Assembly: GCA_009760855.2 (NCBI GenBank)
Contig: WPIO01000004.1
Location: 10,781,501-10,845,500 of the forward strand
From: Cristatella mucedo
Lineage: Eukaryota > Bryozoa > Phylactolaemata > Cristatellidae
DNA length: 64,000 nt
Direction of reading: 5' to 3'
Position numbers and translations under genes: made by a program. Shown here piece after piece: positions 44,243 to 54,947 of this stretch. Each line of letters begins with the position of its first letter. Position 1 is the first letter of the stretch. The notes beneath the pieces were generated by a model. It was not told the DNA's origin. It was given only the letters and a program-made list of their open reading frames with translations, and ran no database searches.

Positions 44243-44332
44243 CTTAATAATAATAATACACTTGTTAAAGCGCCCTCAGAGAACTTTTCTGGGCGCTTTA
44301 CATTTGCTGCTAAGGAGTTCTTTTAGCATGTT
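44243..44332 (-). mobile_element. LINE 3' tail only
   Basis: AATAATAATACACTTGTTAAAGCGCCCTCAGAGAAC and CTGGGCGCTTTACATTTGCT form the complement of the LINE 3' box. Only about 85 bases were copied. Confidence 0.8.
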
Positions 44333-44424
44333 CGCATCATTAGACTAGGTAAGTAAGTAAGCAGCTCTTTTTAATTGGCTTAAAAGGACGTCGCTGGCAG
44401 CGTGGCTTCGGAACAGAGGGGTAA

Positions 44425-44515
44425 AAAAGAACTTGGCCGATTTAGCAGCCGCCGCTTGCAGTTGGCAATAAAGAATCACCCGACTGCAGGATTCGTACCC
44501 AGCCACGACCTACCG
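44425..44515 (-). mobile_element. SINE family A, partial
   Basis: CCGATTTAGCAGCC, GCCGCTTGCAGTTGGCAATA, GAATCACCCGACTGCAGGATTCG (B-box region) and CCACGACC match family A in the complement, with the middle shortened. Confidence 0.65.
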
Positions 44516-47037
44516 CTCAGTGTCGATGCGTAGCTCCCTCTCCCAGAATCCTGGCCACGCCCTTTCGTTTGGAGGTAGCCCGCCGCCGGGCGCGCTCCGT
44601 GCACGCCGGCGGCGGGCCTACGTTCAAGCAGCGTCACTGCACACAATTCGACGCTGGACATCGCTGGAGCTGCTACTTAAATTGCGGTCCGACGAGAGGA
44701 AACGCGGCCGAGGCCCGGCGGCTCGCAGACGACGCAGCAACGCTGCAACGGTGACTCGACGCGTGGCCCGGGCGACGCGACCGAGTCTTCGCACCCTGCC
44801 CCACTCGCCGCGCGAGAAGTCACGTGGAGACGCCTTCTCAGCTAAAGAAAACCACTTCGCACAGGTAACACGAGTGCACGGTTTTGCACCCACTCTCTGA
44901 GCTTCAGACAACATCGTTGACGTGCGAGCTGATATCAACAGAGCGAAGAGGCCCGCGAGTCGCTGCGAGTCGCTGCCTCGCGAGCCGGAGAGCGCAGCGT
45001 TTCAAATGCGTTGCGGGCTTGGTTTTTTCGCTGACACGTTGAAGACCTGTCGGCAGGCGACTTACTACCTAGAGGAAGACACTGACTGGGGAGGGGGCTG
45101 CCGGCAGGCGACATAGCGGCGGCGGTGCGCGCCGAGCGAGAGGCTGACCGCATAGGCGTTTCCGTAGCAACGCCGCAGCGCGTGCTGAAAACCGCCAACG
45201 CATGGCTAAGTCCGCGGCGCCCCGGTCGCTCCTTAAAGGTTAGCTGAGGGGCCCCCACTGACGCTCTCGACTATCCCGGTCTCTCCGTCGCCACCTCGAA
45301 AGGGGCTGCCTGCTAAGAAGAAACATTGTCGCCCATCTTTGTATCTTTGTACACGACGACGGAAGGTTATCTAAGCGAAACGCTGCGTACTGCGACGTAG
45401 TTGCTAACCTAACCCCAAAGACAGGCGCTACGCATTGACGAATTTCAATTGCCAACTCCAATAGGGCCCATCACGATACTGACGTCACTCAGCGACTGCC
45501 GGATTCTAGCGCTGCAGGGCCTACAGCTGCCTTATAGAGGTCACCTACTGGACAAGGTAGGAGAGAGTGGTTTCGGAACAGATATAGCGGTGTATAGTTT
45601 GTACGGTATGACCAGCTTAGGAACAGGTTAAAATAGAAATTTCAAGCTGCACTATTCTCAAAGGCCTGCCATGAGTTGCCTGCTCTGTACCGGCTCAGTT
45701 AGCTGGGGGGGGGGAGGATCTACTCCGGCTTAGTTAGCTGGGGAGGATGTACTCCGGCTTGGTTAGCTGGGGGAGGATCTCCTTAGGTTTAGTTAACTGG
45801 GGGAGGATCTCTCTAGGTTTAGTTAGCTGGCGGATCTCAGAGGGGGGATCTCCTTCGAACTGTCGGACTCGCAATAGGCTAAGCCCGCCCCCTCCGGCAT
45901 CGCCTCAAGACGACAGCCGTGACCCTGCGAATGGTGCAGTAAGTAGCACCATAGCTCCTCCACGAGAATTGCGGCGGATGCATGCCACAACAGGCTTCAC
46001 AAAGCGTGTGCATTAGGGGGCTTTTTTTCAGCAAAGCCTGCAGTGTACCGACTATAAAAACACACGCTGAGGCTGCTCATTCAGCCAGCGAGCACTTGTT
46101 TTTTCCGAGGCGCTCCCTGGCCAGGGCCGGATGTTCAAGGTCTCCGCCTCTCGTCCACGCCCACTCGGGAGGGAGGAGGCGGCGTCTGCCGCGTCCGTGC
46201 TATCGCACCGGCCGGAGCCGCCAGGACCGTTGAATGCTCGCGGAACGAGTGGCCTCAGGCTGCTCATGATGCCGGCTGTTGGCCAGTGTGTCCCCGCCAT
46301 CTTTCACTCTAAGCACCCAGACGAGTCATTGAGAATGACCGCCGCACGCCTGCACGACAGATGTTGGCTATCTGATTGCAGATAGCCATAGGCTAGCCTT
46401 TGTCTCGTGGAAAGAGAAGTCTGGCCGGCTCACGATTCGCTGCTCAAGCGGTGGGAATGGCTCTCCAAAGAAAGGTCGGATGAATCACTACCGCCTGCCT
46501 TCACAAACGCGCGCTTTACTCGGAGACCGCGATGCTCCCACTACCGGCCAGCGGGCAGTCGCTCGGCACCTGTTTACCGGGATCGGCTTCTTTGTGCTTG
46601 TGTGGCAGGCGCGTCCGCTTACGAGTCAGTTACCCGCGACTTCTTCGCACGCCGTTTACTCAGACAGCAGCTACCGAGCTGCGAGGAGCTCCAAGCGCTG
46701 CCTTCGATAATCAGCCCACTCGGCTCTTTACGAGCAAGCGATCCTTGGCAAGAGGGGGGATGGGCCAGTCCTTCTTTTGCTCAAGCCTGCTAGCCACACA
46801 GATATAAGTCCGCAGAGATTAAAGTCCACTTGGACTTCGACTCCGTAGAGCGGCATTTCGGAGCTCTCGTAATGCGTCTTCCACTATTTTGTAACAGAAG
46901 TCGAAGGGATAATAGCTCACTAGATAGACTAAGCTATAGAGTCCGAAATGGCCTTCACTCTTTGCTGAGTAAGGGAATTTATTATCTACATAACCGCAGC
47001 TTGATCACTACGTTTGACGAGATGGAGTCAAGGTAAA
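44516..47037. other. GC-rich intergenic region, unassigned
   Basis: It is CpG-rich with overlapping open frames on both strands up to 128 codons (e.g. 44520-44900, 46407-46793). None shows a domain or a consistent frame bias. A 30-bp minisatellite lies at 45690-45838. Such composition occurs in CpG-island promoters, but no downstream gene is recognised. Confidence 0.4.
45690..45838. repeat. About 30-bp minisatellite, 5 imperfect copies
   Basis: The unit is approximately GGCTTAGTTAGCTGGGGGAGGATCTACTCC. Copies begin near 45691, 45727, 45757, 45786 and 45817. They differ in G-run length and in TACTCC/TCCTTA/TCTCTA at the end. Confidence 0.85.
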
Positions 47038-47124
47038 AGTTAGCCGATTTAAAAGTCTCATTTGTTTAGCGGCAGAAGAGCCTTAGCGGCTATCACCATC
47101 GCTTGCAGGTGGCAATATATGCAG
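47038..47124 (-). mobile_element. SINE family A, 3' fragment
   Basis: TTAGCCGATTTAAAAGTCTC, TTGTTTAGCGGCAGAAGAGC and CATCGCTTGCAGGTGGCAAT match the 3' half of family A in the complement. The tRNA-like head is absent. Confidence 0.65.
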
Positions 47125-47209
47125 CTGAAGGCTCCGCTGAGACTGAAACTTCAATGCGAAGCAATCACTGGAAGCAGGAGTCGCTGCCTCCCTAAGTCAC
47201 CGACAGGCG

Positions 47210-47640
47210 AAGGATGCACGAGGAGCCGAAGAGAGCAAGAGAAGGAGAAATACAATTTGAAAAGGAAGGATACGGAACAGAGGAGCAGGAGTATGAGAAG
47301 GAGCAGGAGAAGGAGGAGGAGGAGACGTAGCAAGAGGAGCAAGTGGCGCTGGAGGAAGGTAAGGTAGCAAGACGAGACGGAGGCGGAGAAGGAGCAGGAG
47401 AAGGAGCAGGAGAAGGAGGTGAAGGAGCAAGCGGAATAGCAAGAGAAGTAGGAGGAGTATGCAAATGTAAAGCGCCTAGGAAGAGATTGAGTTCTCTGAG
47501 GGCGCTTTATCGAGTGCATTATTATTATTATTAATGTGAAGAGAAGGAGGTGGAGGAGCAAGCGGAATAGCAAGAGAAGTAGGAGGAGCAGGAGAAGGAG
47601 GTGGAGGAGCAAGAGAGGGAGATGCACGAAGAAGAGCGCG
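47210..47640. repeat. Polypurine (GAG/AGG-rich) tract
   Basis: The plus strand is almost entirely A and G except for an 80-bp LINE tail insertion at 47456-47536. A local duplication brackets that insertion: GAGCAAGCGGAATAGCAAGA lies at about 47426 and again at 47557. Leu-rich minus-strand frames are repeat artefacts. Confidence 0.88.
47456..47536 (+). mobile_element. Very short LINE tail inserted in the polypurine tract
   Basis: GCAAATGTAAAGCGCCTAGG, GAGATTGAGTTCTCTGAGGG, CGCTTTATCGAGTGC and (ATT)n make up the element: only the terminal 75 bases of the LINE. Both flanks contain the same purine words (GAGCAAGCGGAATAGCAAGA), which may be a target duplication or just the repeat. Confidence 0.85.
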
Positions 47641-48714
47641 AGAGGAGCAGGAGCGCGTTCGTTCTCATCTCATTCGAACGCTGAGCAGGCAGCGGCGGGC
47701 AGACGGCGACAAGGCTCGTTTGGGTGCCACGCGAAGCCAATATTCGTTACGCGTTAAGATCCGGATGGAGCAGCCTCGAGTTCAGTGTTCTCGCGCTTGC
47801 TCGCAGGACCCGCTTGCCGGAGAAGTCGCTCGAGCTCAACCCTCTAGACCGACTAGAGCCAACGAATCGCACGGGCCGCAGACAGCCACTGGAGCAGCAG
47901 ACGCAGACGGCCCAAGCGAGCGCTGGAGCCGAGGCGAACGTGCGAACACCGTCGTCGAAGCTCGGCCCCGCTATGCCTGCCTGCGGTCGGCTTCGCGTGC
48001 TGCCGCCTCAGTATTTCTTCGGAGCTAATTTGCCGCTCGATGGCCGGCTGGACTAGTCGTCCTAGACCTGTGTGCCCACACCTTTGCCCGTCGTCGCACG
48101 CGATGAAAGGCCGCCCTTCTCCGAAGGCCATCTAGCAGCGCTTGTCCGACCGACGCTGTCGTTTTTCCCTCGAGACGTCGGCGAGACCGCCTTCGACGTT
48201 GTTTGTAAGCGAGGTTGCGATCGCCCGAGCTTGGCGACTACGTAACGCCACCGGCGTGTCGCCTCGGCGGCGTCGTCGAGTTGTGTCGAGAAAGCGACGA
48301 CAGCAAGACGCACTGAGGCAGGCGCGAAGGCGGCGGCGGCGAGGAAGGTGAGGCAGGCGGTGCGAAGGCGGCGGCGAGTCGCACCGGCGAGTGCGCGGCC
48401 GGGACCCGCTCGTGCAGAGGCGGCGGGCGACGAGTCCTGGCGATGTATTGCCTCCCGCTCGTCGCTGCCGCACGCGGGCGTCGCCGGCGCTCTGGGCGAG
48501 CGGCGTTCGACGAGCCGGAGTGCGAAGCGAAAAGCGAGGAGGCCACAATCGGGCGCTCGATCGGGCGGCTCGAGCGCCCGATCGAGCGAATTGAGAGCAG
48601 CCGCCGCCGCCGGCCCGAGGTCGCTACCGTCCGTGGGAAACGAGAAAGGCGAGAGCCGACGACGTTCGGCAGTCGCTCTCGAAACCTTCGAGCTGCGTGC
48701 GCTTGCTTCGTATG
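47641..48714. other. CpG-rich island without a recognised gene
   Basis: About 1 kb of very GC- and CpG-rich DNA. Both strands are open in several frames (longest 240 codons on the minus strand, 48784-48062), giving Arg/Ala/Ser-rich translations typical of composition rather than selection. The minus-strand frame starts inside the hAT pseudogene. It may be a CpG island. Confidence 0.4.
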
Positions 48715-50690
48715 CAGCTTGAGCGGAATGCTTTTCAGTCCATCGTCGATAGCTCTCGCGCAGCTTCCTAATCTTGCACTCCACCTTGTTGCGGAGTCAC
48801 GTCTGATAGCGATGATTAAGGCTTCTTCAGTTCTTCCAACCTCAGTGCTTATCTTGAAAAGACTTAAGAAGGTGCTCTCTCCTGTTACAAAAAGGTAATG
48901 ACAACGGAATCTTGACTTGCATCATGAACTACTGCCAAGATCAAGTTGTGGTTATCGCAGTTTACAAAAATTCTTCTCATTTCTGGACAGTATTCTCTTT
49001 CGGACACCTGACACGTGGCCAGGCATGACTGCTGCGTTGTCGTAGCACTGCGACCTGCAATCTTGCAAGGACATTTTGTCAGATTCGAGTTTGTCCAAGG
49101 TGAAACCCTCAATTAATAATAATAATATTGCACTTGATAAAGCACCCTCAGAGAACTTAATCTCTTTCTAGGCGCTTTACATTTGCTGCAAAGGGAAATG
49201 CAATTTAATGGTAAGTAAAATCATGCTTGAAAAACAAACAAGATGAATAACATGGTTAGGGGTGACATGCACAGGATCGGCATGCAAATGTGGTTAGTGG
49301 CAGCATGCACAGTGTCAGCACGCATAAGCACGTGAAGGACGAATCACGGGGACCCACTAAATGCTGTCCTAAATAGGTGTGTTTTTAAGTTTCTTTTAAA
49401 TGTGGTCAGGTCAGGGGATGTTCTGACGCAGGTCGGGAGGGAGTTCCAGGCTTTGGGAGCATACGAGCTAAATGCACGGTCTCCAAAGGATTTAAGGTTT
49501 TTACGAGGTATTTGCAGACTGTTGGATTCCGAAAAGCGAGTGGTACGATGCTTGGCCTGATATTGGCCGGGTAGTATATCTGAAAGATAGGCTGGAGCCA
49601 TAGAATGAAGAGACCTAAAAGGGAGCGACAAAACCTTGAAGTCAATCCGTTGCCTCACTGGTAGCCAGTGCAGGTCGGCGAGAAGTGGAGTAATGTGGCA
49701 ACTGCGACGCTCACGACAAACAAGCCTAGCTGCAGAGTTTTGCACCAGCTGCAATCGCCTGATCGCACATGCTGGTAGGCCAGTAAGCAGTGAGTTGCAG
49801 AAGTCGAGACGGGATGTCACGAATGCATGGACCAACTTGGACGTGGTATCCTTATCTAAACAAGCCCAAATTTTAGCAATGTTATGAAGCTGAAAATAGG
49901 CAGATTTGACCGTGGAGCTGATGTGGTCGTCTAACGAGAGGTCGCTTTGGAATATGACACCTAGATTTCGAGCTGATTCAACTGGAGATATGCTGGCAGA
50001 GCCAATTTTGAAAGTCAGCCTTTCCAATTTCTGAATCAAATGCTGCAGCAGTTTTGGCATAGATTTGAAGAAAGCCCAGGAAAGACTCTTTGAGGACTGT
50101 TTTGTTGGAAAAATCAACATCAAGGTATCTAATACGCTCAGACATCTACTCTCACATCTGTTGGCCAAATCTGGAGTTGAGTCAAACAGAGATCCGTATT
50201 GTATCTACTTGTTTCGCCGTATTGTCACAGCGTAGCTTGCCTCTGACTGTGAATGCAAGTATACTAATCAACTCATTATGGGTTTGAGGAGACAGATAAG
50301 AGGCTGACTTTGGATTCTTTCTGGCCAAGGTTCAGGTATGATTGTGGAAGAGGATCGTACCGAGCTGGAAGACGAAGAAGAAGTTTCCCGAGAGAAGTCT
50401 CCAACGCTTTTCTCACCAACCAGGCCAAGAGACTCTCCTGGTGACCTCGAAATGTCAGGTTTTGAGAAACCAAGAACTTGATGCAGTTGTTAACTCTCTT
50501 TAGGACTTATTGACATTGGTTTTTCCAGATAAGATTTTCGCCTCAACTGCACTGTCTATTCCACTTTCATTGAGAAGCCTCTTATCTGTTTCTTTCCATG
50601 TGGTGAATGCCAGACGGTGAGAAAGGCTGTTTTCATGGTGAGTTTTTCAGGTTTTCTCCACTGGCCAAACACATTTGCCAATTCAAGTGA
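48715..50690 (-). pseudogene. hAT-family transposase (DUF4371 / ZMYM1-like) pseudogene, split by a LINE
   Basis: Read on the minus strand in changing frames. At about 50600-50470 it shows LAFTTWKETDKRLLNESGID and LRELINCIKFL-like (stop-interrupted). At 50473-50400 it is VSQNLTFRGHQESLL, the LRGHRE motif of this class. At 50200-50050 it is MSERIRYLDVDFSNKTVLKE and SFLGFLQIYAKTAA. After the LINE (50048-49113) the reading resumes as KMSLQDCRSQCYDNAAVMPG, then VSGVRKRI (49090-49000), a FVNCDNHNLILAVVHDASQD stretch, GWKNLKKAL, and RRDSATRWSARL (48800-48770). These are, in order, segments of hAT transposases with a C-terminal dimerisation region. Stops, frameshifts and the insertion make it inactive. 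Limits are approximate. Confidence 0.75.
49113..50048 (-). mobile_element. 5'-truncated LINE with long open ORF2 C-terminus
   Basis: The (ATT)n tail is at 49115-49129 and the 3' box TCTCTTTCTAGGCGCTTTAC at about 49161-49180. The minus-strand frame ending at 49344 covers [80 protein letters not shown] and [20 protein letters not shown] uninterrupted. Upstream codons of that open frame belong to the interrupted hAT gene, not the LINE. With 11kb and 5kb copies it is among the youngest in the window. Confidence 0.9.
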
Positions 50691-51305
50691 TGATCGGGAA
50701 TTTTGGGCGGACACAGGGAAGGGCTCGCTCTTGACGAAACACAGCACGCATGTGGCTGGCAGGATGCAGTCTCGTGGCACGCCCTTGACGCGGTGGGTGT
50801 AACAGGCCGGGCTCGTCCTTGATGCGACGCAGCCCGCCTGTGGGAGGCAGGATGGAGCGAGCGGACGGCAAGGGCATTTGGAACTCGGGAGGAGAACGGC
50901 CGTCCGGGTTGTTGTGCTTCGAGCGAGCGCTCGCCGAATGCACGGCGGTTGAAGCCCCGCGATGTTTCCGTGTCGTCGCGTGTGTGCCACCAGAGCGTCA
51001 AGCTACGGCTTCGCCTACGTCTGTAAACGCGCTTAACTGGCTCAGCCAGCAATAGTCAAGTCCATTGAAACGACGACTTGAAATCACGATTGGCATTCTC
51101 ACATGAAACTTTTTTTTTAACACATGCCATTGTCCTCGAGTCTTAAGTGCCGGCCGCGCCGAACCCTGTGGAGACCAGGTGCTGCTGCTGCTGCTGCTGT
51201 GGCGCCGCCGAAGGACCTCGGCTCGGCGCTACCGTCCCTTCAGCGAGCCCCTGCGGCCCTGAGGCGCAGCGGGACGCACAACGGCGGCGCACGCCTGCGA
51301 CCGCC

Positions 51306-51340
<35 letters not shown>

Positions 51341-51651
51341 ATGGGCACGCCAGCGACACTCTATTCATAGGACAGCGACCGAAGCGCTCGGGCGAACTCG
51401 GGGAGACGATCCAGCCGGGAAACAAGAGCAGCCTCGAGGCTGAGCGGCCGAGATGCTGAGCGCTTCGCGGGGTCGGGTGTCGCTCCGGGCTCTCGGCTTT
51501 CGCGAAGCCCGCGCGAGCGACGGCTCGATGGCGTCGGAGGCGTGGCGCCCTGGCCATCCACGGCTGCTCGCGCCAACACGTCCCCGCCTCTTATCGGAAT
51601 GTTGGCGGCCATAGCTACCGGTCGGTGGCTGGCTGACCCGGAATTTTAAAG
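50691..51651. other. GC-rich DNA with (CTG)n and (AC)n, unassigned
   Basis: A short CTG run (51182-51199) and an (AC) run of about 15 units (51308-51338) lie here. Open frames are composition-driven. No gene is recognised. Confidence 0.5.
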
Positions 51652-51838
51652 CTAAAGGTTATCTGATTCAACAGCCTCGTTTACGTAGCGACAGAAGAGC
51701 CTCAATAGCTGCGACCGCCGCCGCCGCTTGCATTGGCCAGTAGAGGGAAGGATCGCCCGCTGCTGGACTCGAACATACGACCTGGGTCGCGAAGAGCGAG
51801 CAACTCACCCCCTGGGTAAGACCCGGTGTTACAACGTG
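51652..51838 (-). mobile_element. SINE family A
   Basis: AGGTTATCTGATTCAACAGC, TTTACGTAGCGACAGAAGAG, GGATCGCCCGCTGCTGGACTCGAACATACG (B-box complement near 51763-51780), GCGAGCAACTCACCCCCTGG. A GCC-type expansion (GCCGCCGCCGC) sits in the body. It is full length and diverged. Confidence 0.78.
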
Positions 51839-53379
51839 CACCGCCCCCTCCCGGGTCTCGTTACCTCCCCCCAACTGGGAGAAACGAACGGCAATCTCTC
51901 TGAAATAAACGATAGCCCGCCTCTCGCAGCGGCAGAGCGTCAAAGGCATGCCGCCCGGCCGAAGTGCTCTCTAGCGCCCCCTAAGAAAATTGGCACTCGC
52001 CGCCATTGTTCTTAGCCCGAAATGCTACGCCGAAGGCGCACAGCCGCTCATCTTGAAGCAGCCCAGCGAGAAATAAAAGCGTTTAGCACAGGACTTTATG
52101 AGGGAGAGAGAGACCGAAACTGCAGCCCGGAAGCTGGCCGCTGCCAGGCGGCAGATTCGGTGCCGTCTCATCGAAAGAGATAGATACTTCGGTCGCCTCG
52201 CCCCTGTAGGAAGAATACGCTGCCGTTTCGCGCCGCCCATAGAACGCTTCTCCGCAAAGATTCGGCATACCGTATGATCACTGCAGAGCCCGAAGCTAAC
52301 TCGCCGAAGGCGGCCCGGTTGGCAAATTTAGTTCTCGCCCGTAAGAAGGGACTTCGTTCCCCGATTCACGCCGCTTCGAGGTCGGCATCGAAAGGCCCGA
52401 CGCGCGTCTGTGTAGACCTGTCTAGAAAAGAAATGCTTCATTACCCCTCCGGAAAATAGGACGAAACCCTAAGAAATGTTAGCCCCTCCATAAAAAAGCG
52501 ACTCGTAACAAAGGCGCCTAAGGCGTTTCGCTCCAATGACTTTTACCAGCCTCACCTTAAAACGAGTGCGGCCGAGCTGTCGTAGGCAAGCTTACGGGGG
52601 CGGCGCGCGTTCCCGGTGAACGACAAATGAGTTGAGGTAACTCCTATGGTATCGCGAGATTCGCCGTTCGGCCGACCTGGTCAGCCTTGCGGAGCCTACA
52701 TTTAAGACAGCCTCCACACCCTCTCTTTCGGCTTTGAACTTTGGAATTTTTAATTTCCCTTGATTGCTTTATATACATGTCGGGGCTACGAATGACCAAA
52801 TAAAAAATGTAAGACATGAAAGCTGCCGCCTCCGACTGCAGGGCGACCGTCAAACTGGACGGTATAATTCGTTCAGCTCGCCGGAAGTACTCACCAACTT
52901 CGATCGGGCACGCGATACCTGATAGCCTAAAAGTTGTAAGTCCCGGTGTGGTGACACATTGGAAGGTACGCCGAAGTACTGCGGACTCGCAGGGAGCCAG
53001 TTTCCGAGGACTCACGCGCCGAAGCGGTCGCTTTTGACAACCTATTCTTAATTAAGCATGAAAACTGCAGGAACTCATTGAGCATGCCATACGTTGCCGA
53101 AACCAAACTTATCAAGCGCTTCTGCCGTTTTCCCGAGCAAAAATGATCCCACAACGGGCGGGTAAACCGGCTGCAGTGGTGCAGCGCTGCCCACGCGAGC
53201 CTGTCGCCGGCCCACGCGACGTCGCTCGCAGGGTAGGAGTGGCTAACAAAGCAAGGCAGCTCGGCTGGTCAAATCGGCCAGGAAAGGCTGGCCGGCCGAG
53301 TGGTCTCTGCCAAGCCTTCTCCAAGATTGTCTCCACTCGTCTTAAACGTGCATGACCTTTCACCCACTCCATGCGATAG
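51839..53379. other. Intergenic, unassigned
   Basis: Moderately GC-rich with no recognised gene or element. Open stretches (e.g. 53015-52644, minus) lack domains or splice context. Confidence 0.45.
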
Positions 53380-53450
53380 TGATAATAACAATACATTTGT
53401 ATAGCTCCTCAGAGAACTGAATCTCTTTCTAGGCACTTTACATCCACTCA
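53380..53450 (-). mobile_element. LINE 3' tail only
   Basis: GATAATAACAATACATTTGT, ATAGCTCCTCAGAGAACTGA and ATCTCTTTCTAGGCACTTTA match the family box in the complement. It is about 70 bases long. Confidence 0.75.
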
Positions 53451-54439
53451 ATGCCGACTTCCTACCCTACTTACTGCCTCATCGGCTTCTCGCCATCGGT
53501 TACTCCACGCTGCTTAGTGGCTCGGCGGAGCGATAACGGACGTCTCGTACATCTCGGCACTATCTTTAGACGCTCTGCAAATACGTAGCGCCTTCGTTGT
53601 ACCTAGCGAGCAGATCCTGCAACCTACCTGGTCGAATGCAGAAGGATGGTACGCTGCTAAAGCTAGCCCAGCCTCAAAGAGGTGAAAGCACAGTGCCAAA
53701 CCCGGCGGCAGTCCGCAGTCTTGCAGCGTTTCTAGCGTCTGGGACATGGGGAGCTTCCCGCGTTAAATAAGTCACGCCTGCATGGGTCTTCGTCTGCGAC
53801 TCCGCAAAGCTACGAGGACTAAGTAGGTAGGTAGTTGGCGAGAGATTCGAGTAGTCCACTTAACGACGAGGCACGGTCGATGCTCGTACGGTCGCCTGCC
53901 GACTCCATGGCTTGCATCGAGCTGAGTTCGGAGGACCGTCGAGACAGTGAGGGGGCGGGGCATGGAAGTCGTAGGATGGCTGGAAAGGATGTCGTTGCGT
54001 GAAAATTTTAAGTGTCCGCCTCGAGCTGCCTGCGGCGGCGGCCGGTAGGCAGGGGCGGCTGGTTTAAAAGACGTTCGCGGAGCTGCCGAAAATGCCGACT
54101 AGGTTCGTGTAGGGCCATTCAAACTTCGTAAGTAAATGTAACCATTTTTCGTTAAAAAAGAAAGGCCTAAGAGGATGCGTCGAGTCGGCCTCTGGAGCAA
54201 ACTCGGAACTGAGGCAAACTGCAAGTACGCCCTCAAGTTATCTCCATAGAAGCACGCCAAGCGAGTGCTATCTGGAGTGCTATCTGCACACGCCCTGCTT
54301 GCTGACAGCAGTAAGAGATGTGCATCGGCAGCCTAGGTACACAAGGTACACGCATGCCACGAAGCAGAGCCACCTCGCGGGGAGCGAAAATATTGACCGG
54401 CTCGTCGAAGGAAACAAGCAGTACGAGCCGACTTTATTA

Positions 54440-54445
<6 letters not shown>
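53451..54445. other. Intergenic, unassigned
   Basis: I see nothing identifiable. It lies 3' of the LZTS/N4BP3-like gene. Confidence 0.5.

Positions 54446-54510
<65 letters not shown>
54446..54510. repeat. (GA)n microsatellite
   Basis: About 32 GA units followed by GACAGA repeats to 54527. Frames across it are artefacts. Confidence 0.95.
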
Positions 54511-54528
<18 letters not shown>

Positions 54529-54947
54529 CTTCGCCAAAGAGCTCGGGCTACATTATAGGACGCCTAACGTTCGACAGGGACGCCGGCGAGGCTAGGCAGG
54601 ACGACCGCACGGCGACCACCCCAAGGAGCACACGTCGGTCGCTAGCGAGGATCGGCCGCTCGAGTCGACGCCGGCGCTTGGCAGCAGGCAGAGCAGAGCA
54701 GAGCAGAGAGCGCTAAGCTCGCTAGCGGTACGGAAAATTGCACTGTGTAAAATAACGATCCGCTTGCCGTCCGGACAGCGGCACTAGTCAAATAGAGCGC
54801 TCAGCGAGCCGACCGTGCCCGGATCGATACGCAGCGGCCGTAGCTTTAGCTTAGCTGCAGCGGCCTAGCTCCCTCGGCAAACTCGACCAGCTCGCCGCCT
54901 CGGACAGCAGTGCTGACGGCCAGCCAGCGAGAGGCCCGCCACAGCCG

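Noticed and set aside
47151-47627. 158-codon Leu-rich minus-strand frame resembling a membrane protein
   Set aside because: It is the complement of the polypurine tract; the hydrophobic runs are (CTC/TCC)n artefacts, and the frame crosses a LINE tail.
48062-48784. 240-codon minus-strand frame
   Set aside because: It begins in the hAT pseudogene and continues through a CpG-rich island; no domain, and the opposite strand is equally open.
49344-50168. A single 274-codon gene
   Set aside because: Its first 40 codons belong to the hAT fossil and the rest to a LINE ORF2; a chance fusion at an insertion boundary.
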